Of a stretch of 64,000 nucleotides of DNA, positions 1 through 10,390 are shown piece by piece. The notes below the pieces were generated by a model that was not told the origin of the DNA, made no database searches, and worked only from the letters and a program-made list of their open reading frames with translations. Position 1 is the first letter of the stretch, and every line of letters begins with the position of its first letter. Both the position numbers and the translations under genes were made by a program. The DNA is taken from assembly GCF_019320115.1 (NCBI RefSeq), contig NC_089584.1, positions 55,982,852 through 56,046,851 of the forward strand, written 5' to 3'. Source of the DNA: Miscanthus floridulus. Taxonomy: Eukaryota; Streptophyta; Magnoliopsida; Poales; Poaceae.

Positions 1-861
1 ACCTACTACTCCCAAATCCAGAAACTCCTCTACACCATCCTCATCACCAAAAGGAAGCTACGCCACTACTTCGAGTCACACCCCGTGATAGTAGTAACAT
101 TGTTCCCCCTCAGCGAGGTCATCTGTAGCCATGATGCTACAGGAAGAACCACAAAGTGGGCACTCAAGCTGATGGATTAGGGCATTTCTTATACCCCCCG
201 AACAGCAATCAAATCCTAGGTACTAGCTGACTTTATCGCGGAGTGGACCGAGGTTCAGATGCCATCGGCAGCCGTCGATCAAGAGTACTGGACAATGTAC
301 TTCGACGGATCGCTGATGAAGAAGGGCACTGGGGTAGGACTAGTTTTTGTATCTCCCCTCGGGGTCCACATGAGGTACATGGTTCGACTCCATTTCCCCT
401 CATCAAACAATACTGCAGAATACGAAGCGCTCATCAACGGCCTATGAATCGCCATCGAGCTGGGCATCCGATGCCTCGATGTCAGTGGCGACTCTTAGCT
501 GGTCGTCAACTAGGTCATGAAAGAGTCATGCTACCATGACACCAAGATGGAGGCATACTATCAAGAAGTCCGATGGCTAGAGGACAAGTTCAATGGCCTC
601 GAACTCAATCACATCCCAAGGAGCCTCAACGAAGCAGCCGACATGCTTGCGAAAGCAGCATCCGGCCAAGAGCCAGTCCCAGCAGGCGTCTTTGCCAGCG
701 ACCAACAAAAACCCTTGGTATGCTATACGGGGTTAGAACAAGCCAATGATGGCCCATCTAGTCTGACCCTAGGGGCCGATCCTCTAACTGCTCTGACCAA
801 CCCTGAGGTCATGGAGCTTGAAGAGGACCCAGCAGCAGAGTCTGACCCTCCTGATGACTAG
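1..861 (+). pseudogene. Tat pol remnant: RNase H end plus second RNase H
   Basis: The first ~130 bases encode the end of the pol RNase H (pattern SQIQKLLYT-ILITKRKLRHYFESH). From about 250 a second RNase H follows: FDGS (first Asp) near 301, NNTAEYEAL (Glu) near 410, GDS (Asp) near 490 and NEAADMLAK (Asp) near 630, so the four acidic positions of the fold can all be found. The frame is broken by TAG near 178 and 495, TGA near 445 and TAG near 511. Copy B still has CAG at two of these TAG positions, which shows the decay directly. Not functional as it stands. Confidence 0.8.
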
Positions 862-2011
862 AGAATGCTTTACCTCGACTACCTCCTCCATGACATACTA
901 CCGGTAGACAAGACGAAAGCTCGACGGCTCACACGATGCGCCAAGTCCTTCGTTCTTATAGAAGGCGAACTCTACAAATGGAGTCACATCGGGATTCTGC
1001 AACTCTGTTTCCTTGGTGAATAGGGAAAACTCCTACTGGGCGACATCCATGGTGGAGTCTACGGTCATCATGCCACACCAAGAACTTTGGTTGGGAATGC
1101 ATTCCGATAAGGTTTCTACTGGCCCACTGTAGTAGCCAATGCCGAGCAAATTGTACGCACCTGCGAAGGGTGCCAGTACTATGCTCGGCAAACACACCTC
1201 TCGGCCTAGGCTTCACCCACCTGCTTGTCACCATAGACAAGTTTACAAAATGGATTGAAGCTCGACCAATATCCACGATCAAATCTGAGCAAGTGGTGCT
1301 GTTCTTCCTCGACATCACCCATCGCTTTGGAGTACCAAACTCCATCATCATAGACAACAGCACGCAGTTCACCGGTAGGAAATTCATTCAATTCTGTGAT
1401 GAACAACACATTCGAATTGACTAGGCAGCCATCGCACACCCCCGGACGAATGGGCAGGTTGAGCGCGTAAATGGCATGCTCCTTCAAGGCCTCAAACCCA
1501 GAATTTTCAACCAGTTGAACAAGTTCGGCACGCGCTGGCTCACTGAGCTCCTGGCCGTGCTCTGGAGTCTAAGGACAACTCCTAGCTGGGCCACCGGCTA
1601 CACACCCTTCTTCCTGGTCTATAGTTCCGAGGCCATTCTTCCAACGGACCTTGACTATGGAGCACCAAGAATCAGAGCATATGACGAACAGGGAGCCGAG
1701 GCATCCCACCAAGACGCCATGGACCAGCTAAAGAAGCCCACAACGTTGCCCTCCTCTGTTCGGCCAAGTACCAGCAGGCATTGCGACAGTACCACAGCCG
1801 ACGGGTGCGGGCTCGAGCCTTCAATGTCGGAGACCTTGTCCTCCGTCTTGTGCAGAGCAACAAGGACCGCCACAAACTCTCCCCACCCTGGGAAGGGCCC
1901 TACGTTGTCGCGGAAGTACTTCGCCCAGGCGCCTACCTGTTAAAAACCATCAATGGTGAGGTCTTCACCAACGCCTGGAACATTGAGCAGCTACATCGTT
2001 TCTATCCTTAA
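862..2011 (+). pseudogene. Tat integrase remnant with an 80-bp core deletion
   Basis: The HHCC zinc-binding region is readable at about 1060-1190 (GHHATPRTL, then RTCEGCQYYARQ). The catalytic core continues with FTHLLVTIDKFTKW, then IIIDNSTQF (second Asp) and NGQVERVN (Glu). The C-terminal domain ends with IEQLHRFYP and TAA at 2009-2011. Relative to copy B, 80 bases are missing at 1209-1212. The deletion lies between two GGCT direct repeats and removes the start of the core with its first catalytic Asp. Several stops and frame changes also interrupt the reading. The integrase is dead in this copy. Confidence 0.85.
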
Positions 2012-2601
2012 AATAAGCATACACTCTTCCTTATCAGATTTTGTCATAACAAAACCCTGATCCTTAGTGACTTCTGACCCCTACAAGTCGCGAGGGGTCA
2101 GACCTCACTCAGGGGCTGGCATGTGATCATAACATGTGACATATGTAATACAAGTATTGCGCTTGCAAAAACCTCCTGTGTTATATTTATAAGCATTCTT
2201 TAAGTTTTCCATTCCTTTCATAAACGAGTCCTAAGGGCTAAGATTTTGGGAACCAATTCTGAATACGACTGGTAGGACTGTGGGACACCCATGCCCCAGT
2301 GGCTACAACCTCTTTGCTCACCAGCTCAATCAGAATTAGTTTGCCCATGTTCCTAGTTTATTATGACTTAGACCGTGAGAGGGGTCGGAAAGCACTAAAA
2401 TCTTTTCTACAAAAAGGAGAAAGATAAAAAATTGCTTGCCATAAGCAAAAGATGTAAATTTGTTCATTTTTTGCACAAATTCGTCACTTACAAAGCGATT
2501 TCATTACAAAAAGGAACAATATACTTGTAAATTCAGAGGACTGTTTACTCGAGGGCTTCCCCACAAAGTTATTCAATTACAGTCTTTGCTTAGCTCTACT
2601 A

Positions 2602-2850
2602 CAAGTACTACTACGGTCGCCGCGCCACGCTCTCCATCGGCGACACCTGGGGCGTGTACACGGACCAGCTCGTCTACTGCGGTCGCCACGCCACGCTCTC
2701 CATTAGCGATGCTCAAGGCGTGTACACGGGCTAGCTCGTCTACTGCGGTCGCCGCGCCACGCTCTCCATCGGCGACGCCTGGGGCGTGTACACGGGCCAG
2801 CTCGTTTACTATGGTCACCGCGCCACGCTCTCCATCGGTGACATCCTGAT
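2602..2850. repeat. 66-bp tandem repeat, about 3.7 units
   Basis: The unit contains GGTCGCCGCGCCACGCTCTC followed by CATCGGCGACGCCTGGGGCG. The period of 66 is a multiple of three. On the minus strand one frame reads 22-residue repeats with the core VADGERGAATAVDELARVHA. The array overlaps the 3' end of the antisense ORF at 2815-3243 but is out of frame with it. Copy B has the same array with small indels that break the phase. Confidence 0.85.
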
Positions 2851-3243
2851 ATCCCACCGCTTCATAGGATCCTCGAAGGCGCCACCATCTGCAATGCCTC
2901 CACCGGGGCGTCCGGGGACTACGCCATCGTCGTCAGCCACAACCCCGACAACGGTGCCTCCGCCGGGGCGTTTGGGGACTACGCCATCATCGTTAGCCGC
3001 AACCCCGATAGCGATGCCTCCAACAGCACGTCCGGGGACTATGCCATCATCACCAGCCACAACCCTAACAATAGCATAAGGGTAGGAAATGCCTCCTGCC
3101 AAAGGAGGAGCACAGCGGACGACGGCGTAGTCAACGACGTACGATGCCCACCGGCGCCTCTTCTCCTTCAGCAGCAGTGACTCCTCAGCAAGGGCGGCAT
3201 GCACCATCTCATCTATGCTGGATAACCTTCGACTCGACATCAC
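2815..3243 (-). CDS. Antisense ORF, 142 aa, Gly/Asp/Val repeats, unknown function
   Basis: ATG at 3243 on the minus strand, stop TGA at 2815-2817, open throughout. Copy B (23618-24046) has the same start, stop and length, although most other reading frames here are broken. Residues 1-35 (MMSSRRLSSIDEMVHAALAE, then a basic KEKRRRW patch) are non-repetitive. Residues 60-120 are three 20-residue repeats with core GVVADDDGVVPGRPGGG. A TATA-like TATTTAAA lies about 240 bases upstream at 3483-3490. I recognise no domain. GC-rich repeats can stay open by chance, so coding is possible but unproven. It could also be an exon of a longer antisense transcript. Confidence 0.4.
   Translation of the reverse strand: MMSSRRLSSIDEMVHAALAEESLLLKEKRRRWASYVVDYAVVRCAPPLAGGISYPYAIVRVVAGDDGIVPGRAVGGIAIGVAANDDGVVPKRPGGGTVVGVVADDDGVVPGRPGGGIADGGAFEDPMKRWDIRMSPMESVAR
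2885..3070. repeat. 60-bp tandem repeat, 3 units
   Basis: Three units beginning GCCTCCACCGGGGCGTCCGG, exactly 60 bp (20 codons). They are open on both strands: plus-strand reading DYAIVVSHNPDNG, minus-strand reading GVVADDDGVVPGRPGGG. They encode the repeat part of the 142-residue antisense ORF. Confidence 0.85.
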
Positions 3244-3482
3244 GCTCTAGATTCATGAGCAAATCTGTGAGTTTTCTCTCTCTCTGGCATTACTCTTCCT
3301 CACTCAGGAACCGCCGCGACGCATGGATGCATTTGGCGAAAAGGAAGGAGAAGGAGAAATAGCGGCTTAGAGGCAGAAGAGGAGGTGGGACGAGAACTCC
3401 CCTCCCCCTCCCTATTTAAAGAGGAGGCACTATAGCTAAGGAAAGGCGAAAGGTTGGACGAAAAACCCTCTCCCTTCCCCTC

Positions 3483-3490
3483 TTTAAATA
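3483..3490 (-). promoter_or_regulatory. Antisense TATA-like box (copy A)
   Basis: TATTTAAA on the minus strand, followed by AGAGGGGAAGGG. It lies about 240 bases upstream of the antisense ATG at 3243. A mirror-image TATTTAAA on the plus strand sits at 3413-3420, so the pair forms an inverted arrangement. Copy B keeps both. Position and motif only; no expression evidence. Confidence 0.35.
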
Positions 3491-5280
3491 CGGAATCAAT
3501 GCTGATTGATACCTGAGGGGACATGCCAAAACTGACGGGATGCGCCCCGGTCGATGAGGCATCCCCCTTGGTCAAACTGAACACTGCCAGGGTATGGCCC
3601 ACCATTGACCCGCTCCAGACGCGACAATTAAGGTGCCCACATAGGCAGACAACCCTTCGCCTCCCCATGCAGGACCATGGGACGATCCGATGACAGGACC
3701 TTTTGGATCTCCTAGGCCGGCCATTTGGCCCAGAAGAGATGGCGAACAAACGTCTAAAGAAAGATAAGCATCTCAGCCTTCTTACTTTACACGTTAAAAT
3801 TCATTCTCGAGCTTCCAACCCCGTCAAATGGCGGGAACACGAACATCACTCGGGGGCTGCCGAGGATGTCTACCAATCTAGACATCCTCCTCACCCGACC
3901 CCCTCCGTACACTTGAAACTAAGGACGTGAAATACGGGCATAAAACTTTGAGTAAAATTGGACAAACAAGTAGACCCTACGCCTCGGTAGCTACGGTGTT
4001 TCTGTTCACCAGAAAAATCATGCTCAACACCCCTCACGTCTCTAGCTTCAATGTCTGCCTTCTCAAGAAGGGTTCGGAGGGGTCTGCCTACAGAATCTCC
4101 CCCAAAGGAAAAGCTGTCAGGTTGCCCAAGTTAATTAAACGGCTCGGACCGCCACCGAGATACGAAAAACAAAGAATAGTGATTCTTATGCAGGTTACTC
4201 CAACCTCATCGCAAACATCAGGGTCCGAACCCCTCACGGACACATCTGGTAGGAGCTTTTCATCACTCATACCGCCAAGGTAATGTTACCGACCCCGCCT
4301 TCATTTCAATTATATTATACATATGCAAAACATCCCAATGCTTCGTGTCGCATCACGAAACGGCTGTCGCCTCATTCGATATAGGCGACCACAGGCCAAG
4401 GTTTGAAGGTCGGCCCGCGAAGGGCTCGAGGCCGCCTCATGCCGAACAGAGCCAGGGAGAAATAACCGAGACAAGCCCCAGCAGCCCTACCTGACCCTGC
4501 TTAGAAGCGGATAGGGACGTCTCGACCTTTTCTCGTTTGATTCTAACCTTGAGCCAAACCCACATAATCTCCATCGAGGAGAGGCCATCGGGCCTCCTGA
4601 GCCTATCGAATGGCTTGAGCATCTGCTGGGAGGCGGTTAAGAAGTTGTGGAGTGCCACCAGAGGGCTCTGTCGACCCCATCAGCAAATAATGGACCCGGA
4701 TTCCACACAAATGTACCCGTTAGTGAGCTCGTTGAGCGCGATACTCGAGCCATCGAGGCAAGTGTCGTTTACTCAGCCCCTCCAATTGCGAAAATCGAGG
4801 ACGGGGTAGCACGCAAATTATGGCTGATCCCTATCAGACCCTAACAACGCCTGGGGGCTCGAGCCAATCAATACAGGGACATAGGTTCAAAGGCCCCACC
4901 TTGTCGAGCCCATAGAGTCCCCGGTTGGGGATTTATGTTGGAAGACAGGGCAGGGAATAGTGCAATGTCATCCAAGGACTTCGTTGACCCTGTCACCAAA
5001 ACAACAGTTCTGATCTCTAGTAACCCCCGACCCCAGCAAATGCAGCGGGTCGGACCTTACTCGGGGGCTAGTTAAGGTACGGCTACCTCCTTTCTTTCTT
5101 TCAAAACAATCTCCTCGCATCAAGACCAGCAGCAAGATTCAGGGAACAGATTGGTAAGATCGCAAAAAATCAAACAAAACGAAATTATGAAGCAAAATCA
5201 CGAAATCGCATCCAGACTCGAAAAATACCGACACTTGTCCACATATTACATATAAGTTGTTCTCAAAATTATTCGACTAA

Positions 5281-8200
5281 CTACTCCCGCGAAGGGAGAA
5301 CCATCTCTTTCAGATTATCTGCTAGGTTTTTCGCAAGGGGAGCAACCATCTTCTCCATTTCCTCTAGCTCATCATCTTCATAGGTGGAGGGGAAACCTTC
5401 GCTCATCACCTTTAGGTTGATTTCCTTCTCATAATGGGCATGGGCAACGGTGAAGGCTTGGGTAATCCTGGCGTGAAAAGCACTCTCCTCAAGCTGGCCC
5501 ACCCGAGCCATGATACCTGCAGCACGACCCACGAGCGGGCTGGTCTCCACCGGCTCCACCACCTTCAGGGCATTAAGGACCACCCCGACCGTAGCTTGTA
5601 GAAGATCATGCTCATTGCTCTCAACCTGAAGGGCCCTTCGTGCATAGGTAGCCTCTTTTTCCAACTTGATGGAGACGTTTTCGGCACTCAACCTTCGGCT
5701 CACTGCGTCACTGAGCTCTGCCCGGAGAGAGCGGACCACCTCGACGTCCTTGTCCACCTTCTGCTAAAGGGCCGTGGCCCTACTCTCGGCCTTCTGCCGG
5801 AGGTCCCACTCCATCTCTAGCTCCTTCAGGACCGCGCCGGCCTTCTCATTAGCCGTGGCATTCCTCTGTAGTAGCTCATCTCGCTCCTTTTGGAGCCTGG
5901 CGATCTCCTCCCCATCCAGCTTGGACCTCGCCGACAAATCCTCGAACATCCCATGGGCCTCCTCCACATCTTGACATGCCTGGGCCTCCCACTCCTAGGC
6001 GGCAGCAAGCTGTGCAACCATGTTTGCTCATAGCCGGGCCTCCTCGAAGAGGCGATCCCACTCCATCTTCTGCTCATGGAGGAATTAGGATTTATTCTAG
6101 CTACGAGCAACAAGAACCTAAAGAGGAAGAAGACTGGTATCAAAAATGAGAAAACACAAAAACATGCGAAGAAGGAAGAAAATCAAACGGATACCTATGT
6201 AGTAGGAACAACAATTTCATGTAGGGCTCCTCTGGCTTGGTCTAGGGCCTCCAGCATGGTCGAAATTCCGATGTCAAGACCATCCCGCTCCATGCTCTCG
6301 GAATGATCATTGAGCAAGAAAAGAGCTGACATCGGGTCCTGAGCGGCCATCCACTGAAGTGGCGGCTCCCCCTGCGCGGGAGAGCGGCTTCCTCCGAACA
6401 AAGGGGCCAGGGGTGGCTCCCTCCTGACCCTATGCGGCACCACTGCTGCCCTCGAGGACCCTCCGACTGGACCGTCCTCCATCTGGGCTGCTTCGAGCGC
6501 CACGGGCGGATCCACCTGGGCCCCTGGTGGCGTGGATTGCACTATGCCCTCAAGCGCCACCACGACCATGCCCGGCTGATCCTGGCTTGGCGCGGTCACG
6601 ACCACCTCCACCGGCAGTATGCGGCCCTCGGCCGGCTGTACCACGTCTGCCATGGAGGAGGCCGCCTACTCAGTAACCTCCGCGGGCATGGGTGCCACCA
6701 CAGACACCGTCAGGTTGGCCAACGCAGATCCAACATCGGCACCACTCCCACCTGAAACAGGGGTGACACCAGGCGATGCCATCTATCCCACTTGAATGGC
6801 GAGACTCTTCTTGGGCGCCAGCCCTAGGGGGTGACCCGTCCGCAAGAACTTGCACAAAGGTATTAATCATTAGATCAAAATAGAAATGGAAAAAGGATGA
6901 AAACAGGGGAATCAGCAGCTCACGTTGATGTCCTCGACCGGCGGAAGCATTTTGGGGACGGATCCCTAGATCCCTGCCCCGACTCATCTAGGTAGGACCA
7001 TTTCGAGCCTACCCCCTGCTCCAGGGCAGGGGGCTCACCTCGTGGGGTGCGGCACCAGAGCCGCTCCTCTCCATCGTCTCATGGGGCGTGGCACCAGAGC
7101 CACTCCCCTCCCCCGTTGCTTTAGGGTCGACAGCGGCAGGCCCACTTTCCTCCATCCACCGGTCCTCGGCCCGCACGCCGTGCGAAGCGGTAGACTCACC
7201 GGCCTCCACCAACCTCACCGATTCACTTCCCTCCGCGTGGAACAGGAAGGGTCCCTGCATGGATGGGTGGCCACTTGTCAGCGTGTCCTCATCCTCCAGG
7301 ACGTCCCAATCCATGCCGACGGCTACCTCATCATCATCGTCATCGTCATCATCATCATCCTCACTGCTCACGTCCTCCCCCCGATCCCGTGCCTCCTACT
7401 TCAGTCGTTTCGCCTTCTTCATCTCCTCCCTTGCTTTCTTGTCCCGCTCGGCTGCGAGTCGATTCGCCACCACCACGGCATTGTCCTTTGGTAGCGGAAC
7501 TGGACTATCCTTGAAGACTAGCCCCCTCGGCTAGTCCCAATGTCACAAAAGCAAGTATTAAAAAATGGAGATTCAGGAGAAAGAAAAGAGCATGGGAGAA
7601 GAGGGCTTATGAATTCAAAGAACCTAGGTTCTGGCCACATTGGAGGATGTCCGGGCATCGGATACACAATGTCGAGGATGCTACCTTTGGAATCCTTCGT
7701 TGGCTCCGTCGCCTCCTTAATGCGCTGCGCCACTTCTAAAAAAGGGAGTGCCTCATCAATAAGCACCGTCCCCTCGAACGACATTCTGGGCATCATCCGA
7801 TGCAGGGGGACCACGCGCGCCATTAGCGGCGCCACCCTCCTCGCATGATAGGCGCCGATAATCCCCGTCCCCTTTATGCCCCAATCCTTTAGGGCTTGAA
7901 GGCTGGAAAGAAGGTCGGAGAGGTGTTTCTTGTCTTTGGACTAGATGCCCTAGCTCCACGACTCCGAAGCCTCTTGAATAAGGCGTCTAGTGTACCTCGG
8001 AAGGGTGGCACTTGCATCGTCCCTAACATAAAACCACTGCGAGTGCCATCCCTTGTTGGATGTTGCCAGATGCATGTATGGATAACCCCTCAACTAGGTA
8101 TGGCGCAGATGAATGCTGGCACATCCCATTGGCGCATTCACATCTTTCCCCCCAATCTTCCTCTTCGACAAACTAATCTTAAAGAAATACCGCCACAAAT

Positions 8201-8520
8201 CAAAATGGGGATCGATCCCCAAGAAACCCTCGCACAGGGCAACAAATGCTGCCATGTGTTGAACCCCATTGGGAGTTAGATGCTGCAGCTCCACCTCATA
8301 AATAATCCAGCAGCCTCCGAAGAAATCTATGCGTGGGTACTGTGAATCCCCGCTCATGGAAGATGGCAAAAGAAACAACATACCCTTCAGGCGGCACCAG
8401 CTCACCCTCGTTGCTAGGTAGCAGCCACTCCTAGATGGTGGACAGCGGGCGAAGAAGGCCATGGCGGATGAGGCCCTCCAAACGCCGTGGGGTGATGCTA
8501 GATCTGCCCCACAACTCCAT
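5281..8520 (-). pseudogene. Tat antisense gene: PF04195-like domain plus coiled coil (copy A)
   Basis: Minus-strand gene inside the Tat 3' region, from an ATG at 8520 to TAG at 5281-5283. The N-terminal part (about 8520-7900) carries the pattern of the plant family called putative gypsy type transposon (PF04195): YEVELQHLTPNGVQHMAAF, LCEGFLGIDPHFDLWRYFF. A middle part has an acidic run of about ten Asp and Pro/Gly-rich sequence (7371-6195). The C-terminal part (5967-5281) is a heptad-rich coiled coil (LRAELSDAVSRRLSAENVSI). Short GT-AG introns seem to separate the parts (see copy B). An in-frame TAG near 8430 and further breaks mean it is not intact. Antisense ORFs are known from Grande-type Tat elements; their function is unknown. 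Confidence 0.6.
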
Positions 8521-8690
8521 CAAGGCAATTGGGGAAAAAGGTGGGCGCGAGCTTGATGGCAGCTACGACACGGATGCAAGTAGGCTGACGGTGGCGGCGT
8601 GAGCGTAGGAGGCTAGGGTGATTAGCGGTAGGTGTTTTGAGATGTAGAGACAAGGGAGCAAAATACAGAACCATGGGGGCGAACCCCGTG

Positions 8691-8697
8691 ATTTATA
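8691..8697 (-). promoter_or_regulatory. TATA box of the Tat antisense gene (copy A)
   Basis: Minus-strand TATAAAT within CCCCTATAAATCACGG, about 170 bases upstream of the antisense ATG at 8520. Copy B has a better TATAAAA at the matching place. The spacing fits a plant core promoter with a short leader. Confidence 0.45.
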
Positions 8698-9237
8698 GGG
8701 GCGATGGATGCAAGAAGGGCAACCATCTGCCTCGATCTCCGGGCCTACCACGTGCCCCGCCATGTCATGTTGCGGGACATGCGCGTGCAGTCCCTATCCT
8801 CTCACCCCAAAAATCACGGTGGACGGTTCACCTTCATTAGGCGAATCCAGACTCTCTACCCGCCTAGGAAACACAAGCCACGAAGACCTTTTTTCTCTTT
8901 GGCCCACCTAGGGCCCAGAAGCTCGACGGCCGGCCCAACTGAGGAAGGGTCCATGAACAATCTGAAATCAAGGGCGCAAGCACCAGATAGGCCAGCCCTG
9001 AATAAATTCCCTATGAACAGGATGCCACAATCCCCTCGAGAAAACATCCACTTGATGAAAAACTAAGTCCTTCAGCCTTACCCGCGAAGGGACCAATACA
9101 ACCCCCTGGGCGACTCTACTCGAATCACCCAGGGGCTCAGGGGCTACACCCGTCAGGTGCGCTCGTGCGCACCCTTTGGCAAAGTAACTTCGATGAAATA
9201 AAAAAACAGCCTCCAGGCGGTTCTACCCGAATCACCT

Positions 9238-9254
9238 AGAGGCTCGGGGGCTAC
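9238..9254 (+). other. Polypurine tract of the Tat element (copy A)
   Basis: AGAGGCTCGGGGGCTAC lies directly before the TGTCGGGG start of the 3' LTR. This is the usual place for plus-strand DNA priming in Ty3/gypsy elements. A second similar tract (AGGGGCTCAGGGGCTAC) lies about 110 bases upstream. Confidence 0.7.
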
Positions 9255-9384
9255 TGTCGGGGACCTAATACCGGGGTACCCCAGAAGGTAGAACCAATAA
9301 CCACCAAACGTTAAAAACTTCTAGACGCATGAGAGCGCCATTTCATCTCTTGTTCGAATGATAGGAGTTTGGTTCCACCTAGCC

Positions 9385-9690
9385 CGACGCCTTTTGAGAT
9401 AGCTCTGCCTCACCCGAGGGCTCAGGGTTAGTCTCCGTCTCACCCAATGCCTTTGGGGTAGGCTTGGTCTCGCCCAAGGGCCGAGGGATAGACTCTATCT
9501 TGCCCGACGCCTTTGAGGTGGCTCTACCTCGCCCAAGGGCTTAGGGATAATCTCTGTCTCGCCCGACGCCTTTAGGGTGGGCTCGGTCTTGCCCGAGGGC
9601 TGAGGGATAGATTCCACCTCGCCCGACCCTAGAGGGGTAGGGTTGGTCTCGCCCAAGAGATAGGGATGGGTCTCTATTTCGCCCAACGGC
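9385..9690. repeat. Alternating ~30-bp repeats in the Tat LTR upstream part (copy A)
   Basis: Two related half-units alternate: one of type GCCCGACGCCTTTGAGGTGG, the other of type GCCCGAGGGCTTAGGGATAA. Each ends in a variant of CTCTGTCTC. About five of each are visible, so the compound period is near 60 bp. The array lies about 700 bp upstream of the LTR TATA box, where retrotransposon enhancers often lie. Confidence 0.8.
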
Positions 9691-10382
9691 AAGGAACGAG
9701 CCTCACCCTGCTCCATATCTAAAAGACTGGATTCATCTTACCTAACAACTTCTCCCCATTCCCTCAAGATGATAGGTACAGGGCGAGACAAGATGTTCGG
9801 GTCAACCATGGCTCCAAGGACCATACCCTGCACCCTGGTAGGAAAAGTACTACTAGGGGATGACGGGACAGGTGCTTTAGACCCTTCCAGGCACCGCAGA
9901 GCCCGAAAGGTTGTATAGGTGCGTGCTCCTCGCCCTGTAGAGTTGTAGGCGCCACCTTTAGCCCTAGGACATGGAACCCGATGAAGATATATGACAACCA
10001 CTACGCTCTAGAGAAGGATTTGCTATCTCCACAAATGATGGATATTCCATCACCATGCTATGGACCCGAGGGAGCGGCGCCCGCTTCCTGACCCCTTAGG
10101 TCCACCAAGTCAGAAGGCCTTGACCACAGCGTTATGCCAGACCCTGACCCCTCATCCCTCTGACAAAGACTAGGAGAGGCTAATAAGTCAAAACCACTAT
10201 ACTACAGCCCATACCCTACATAGGGAAGCATTCTGTAATCAACCTGACATCCTACAGGGACATCGATAGTATTGTAGGCACTTATCTTCCTTCGCACTCA
10301 TCAGGATGAAAAGCAAGGCCAGGTAGATGTGAGCCACAAGATTAGGTAAAGCCCTCATCCTTGTAAAGCCAGCCCCTTCATC

Positions 10383-10390
10383 TATAAAAG
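10383..10390 (+). promoter_or_regulatory. TATA box in Tat 3' LTR (copy A)
   Basis: TATAAAAG within CCCCTTCATCTATAAAAGGG, in the last quarter of the LTR. Copy B has the same sequence at 31210-31217. Confidence 0.6.

Larger units (their letters stand above)
2012..9254. other. Long Tat 3' region between pol and 3' LTR (copy A)
   Basis: About 7.2 kb without sense coding of recognisable type. It holds two in-phase tandem repeats (66 bp and 60 bp units), a 142-codon antisense ORF with a TATA-like box, a large broken antisense gene with PF04195-like domain and coiled coil, and several CTCGGGGGCT-type polypurine modules (near 2108, 3848, 4850, 5060, 9129 and 9240). Stretches 3500-5280 and 8700-9230 show no gene I can support. 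Confidence 0.7.

Noticed and set aside
259..447. Plus-strand ORF MPSAAVDQEYWTMYFDG... as a separate small gene
   Set aside because: It is the second RNase H domain of the Tat polyprotein, bounded by premature stops.
6432..7534. Several plus-strand ORFs of 80-150 codons rich in His, Arg and Ser
   Set aside because: They lie opposite the antisense PF04195/coiled-coil gene and reflect its base composition, for example runs of His or Ser opposite the Asp run.
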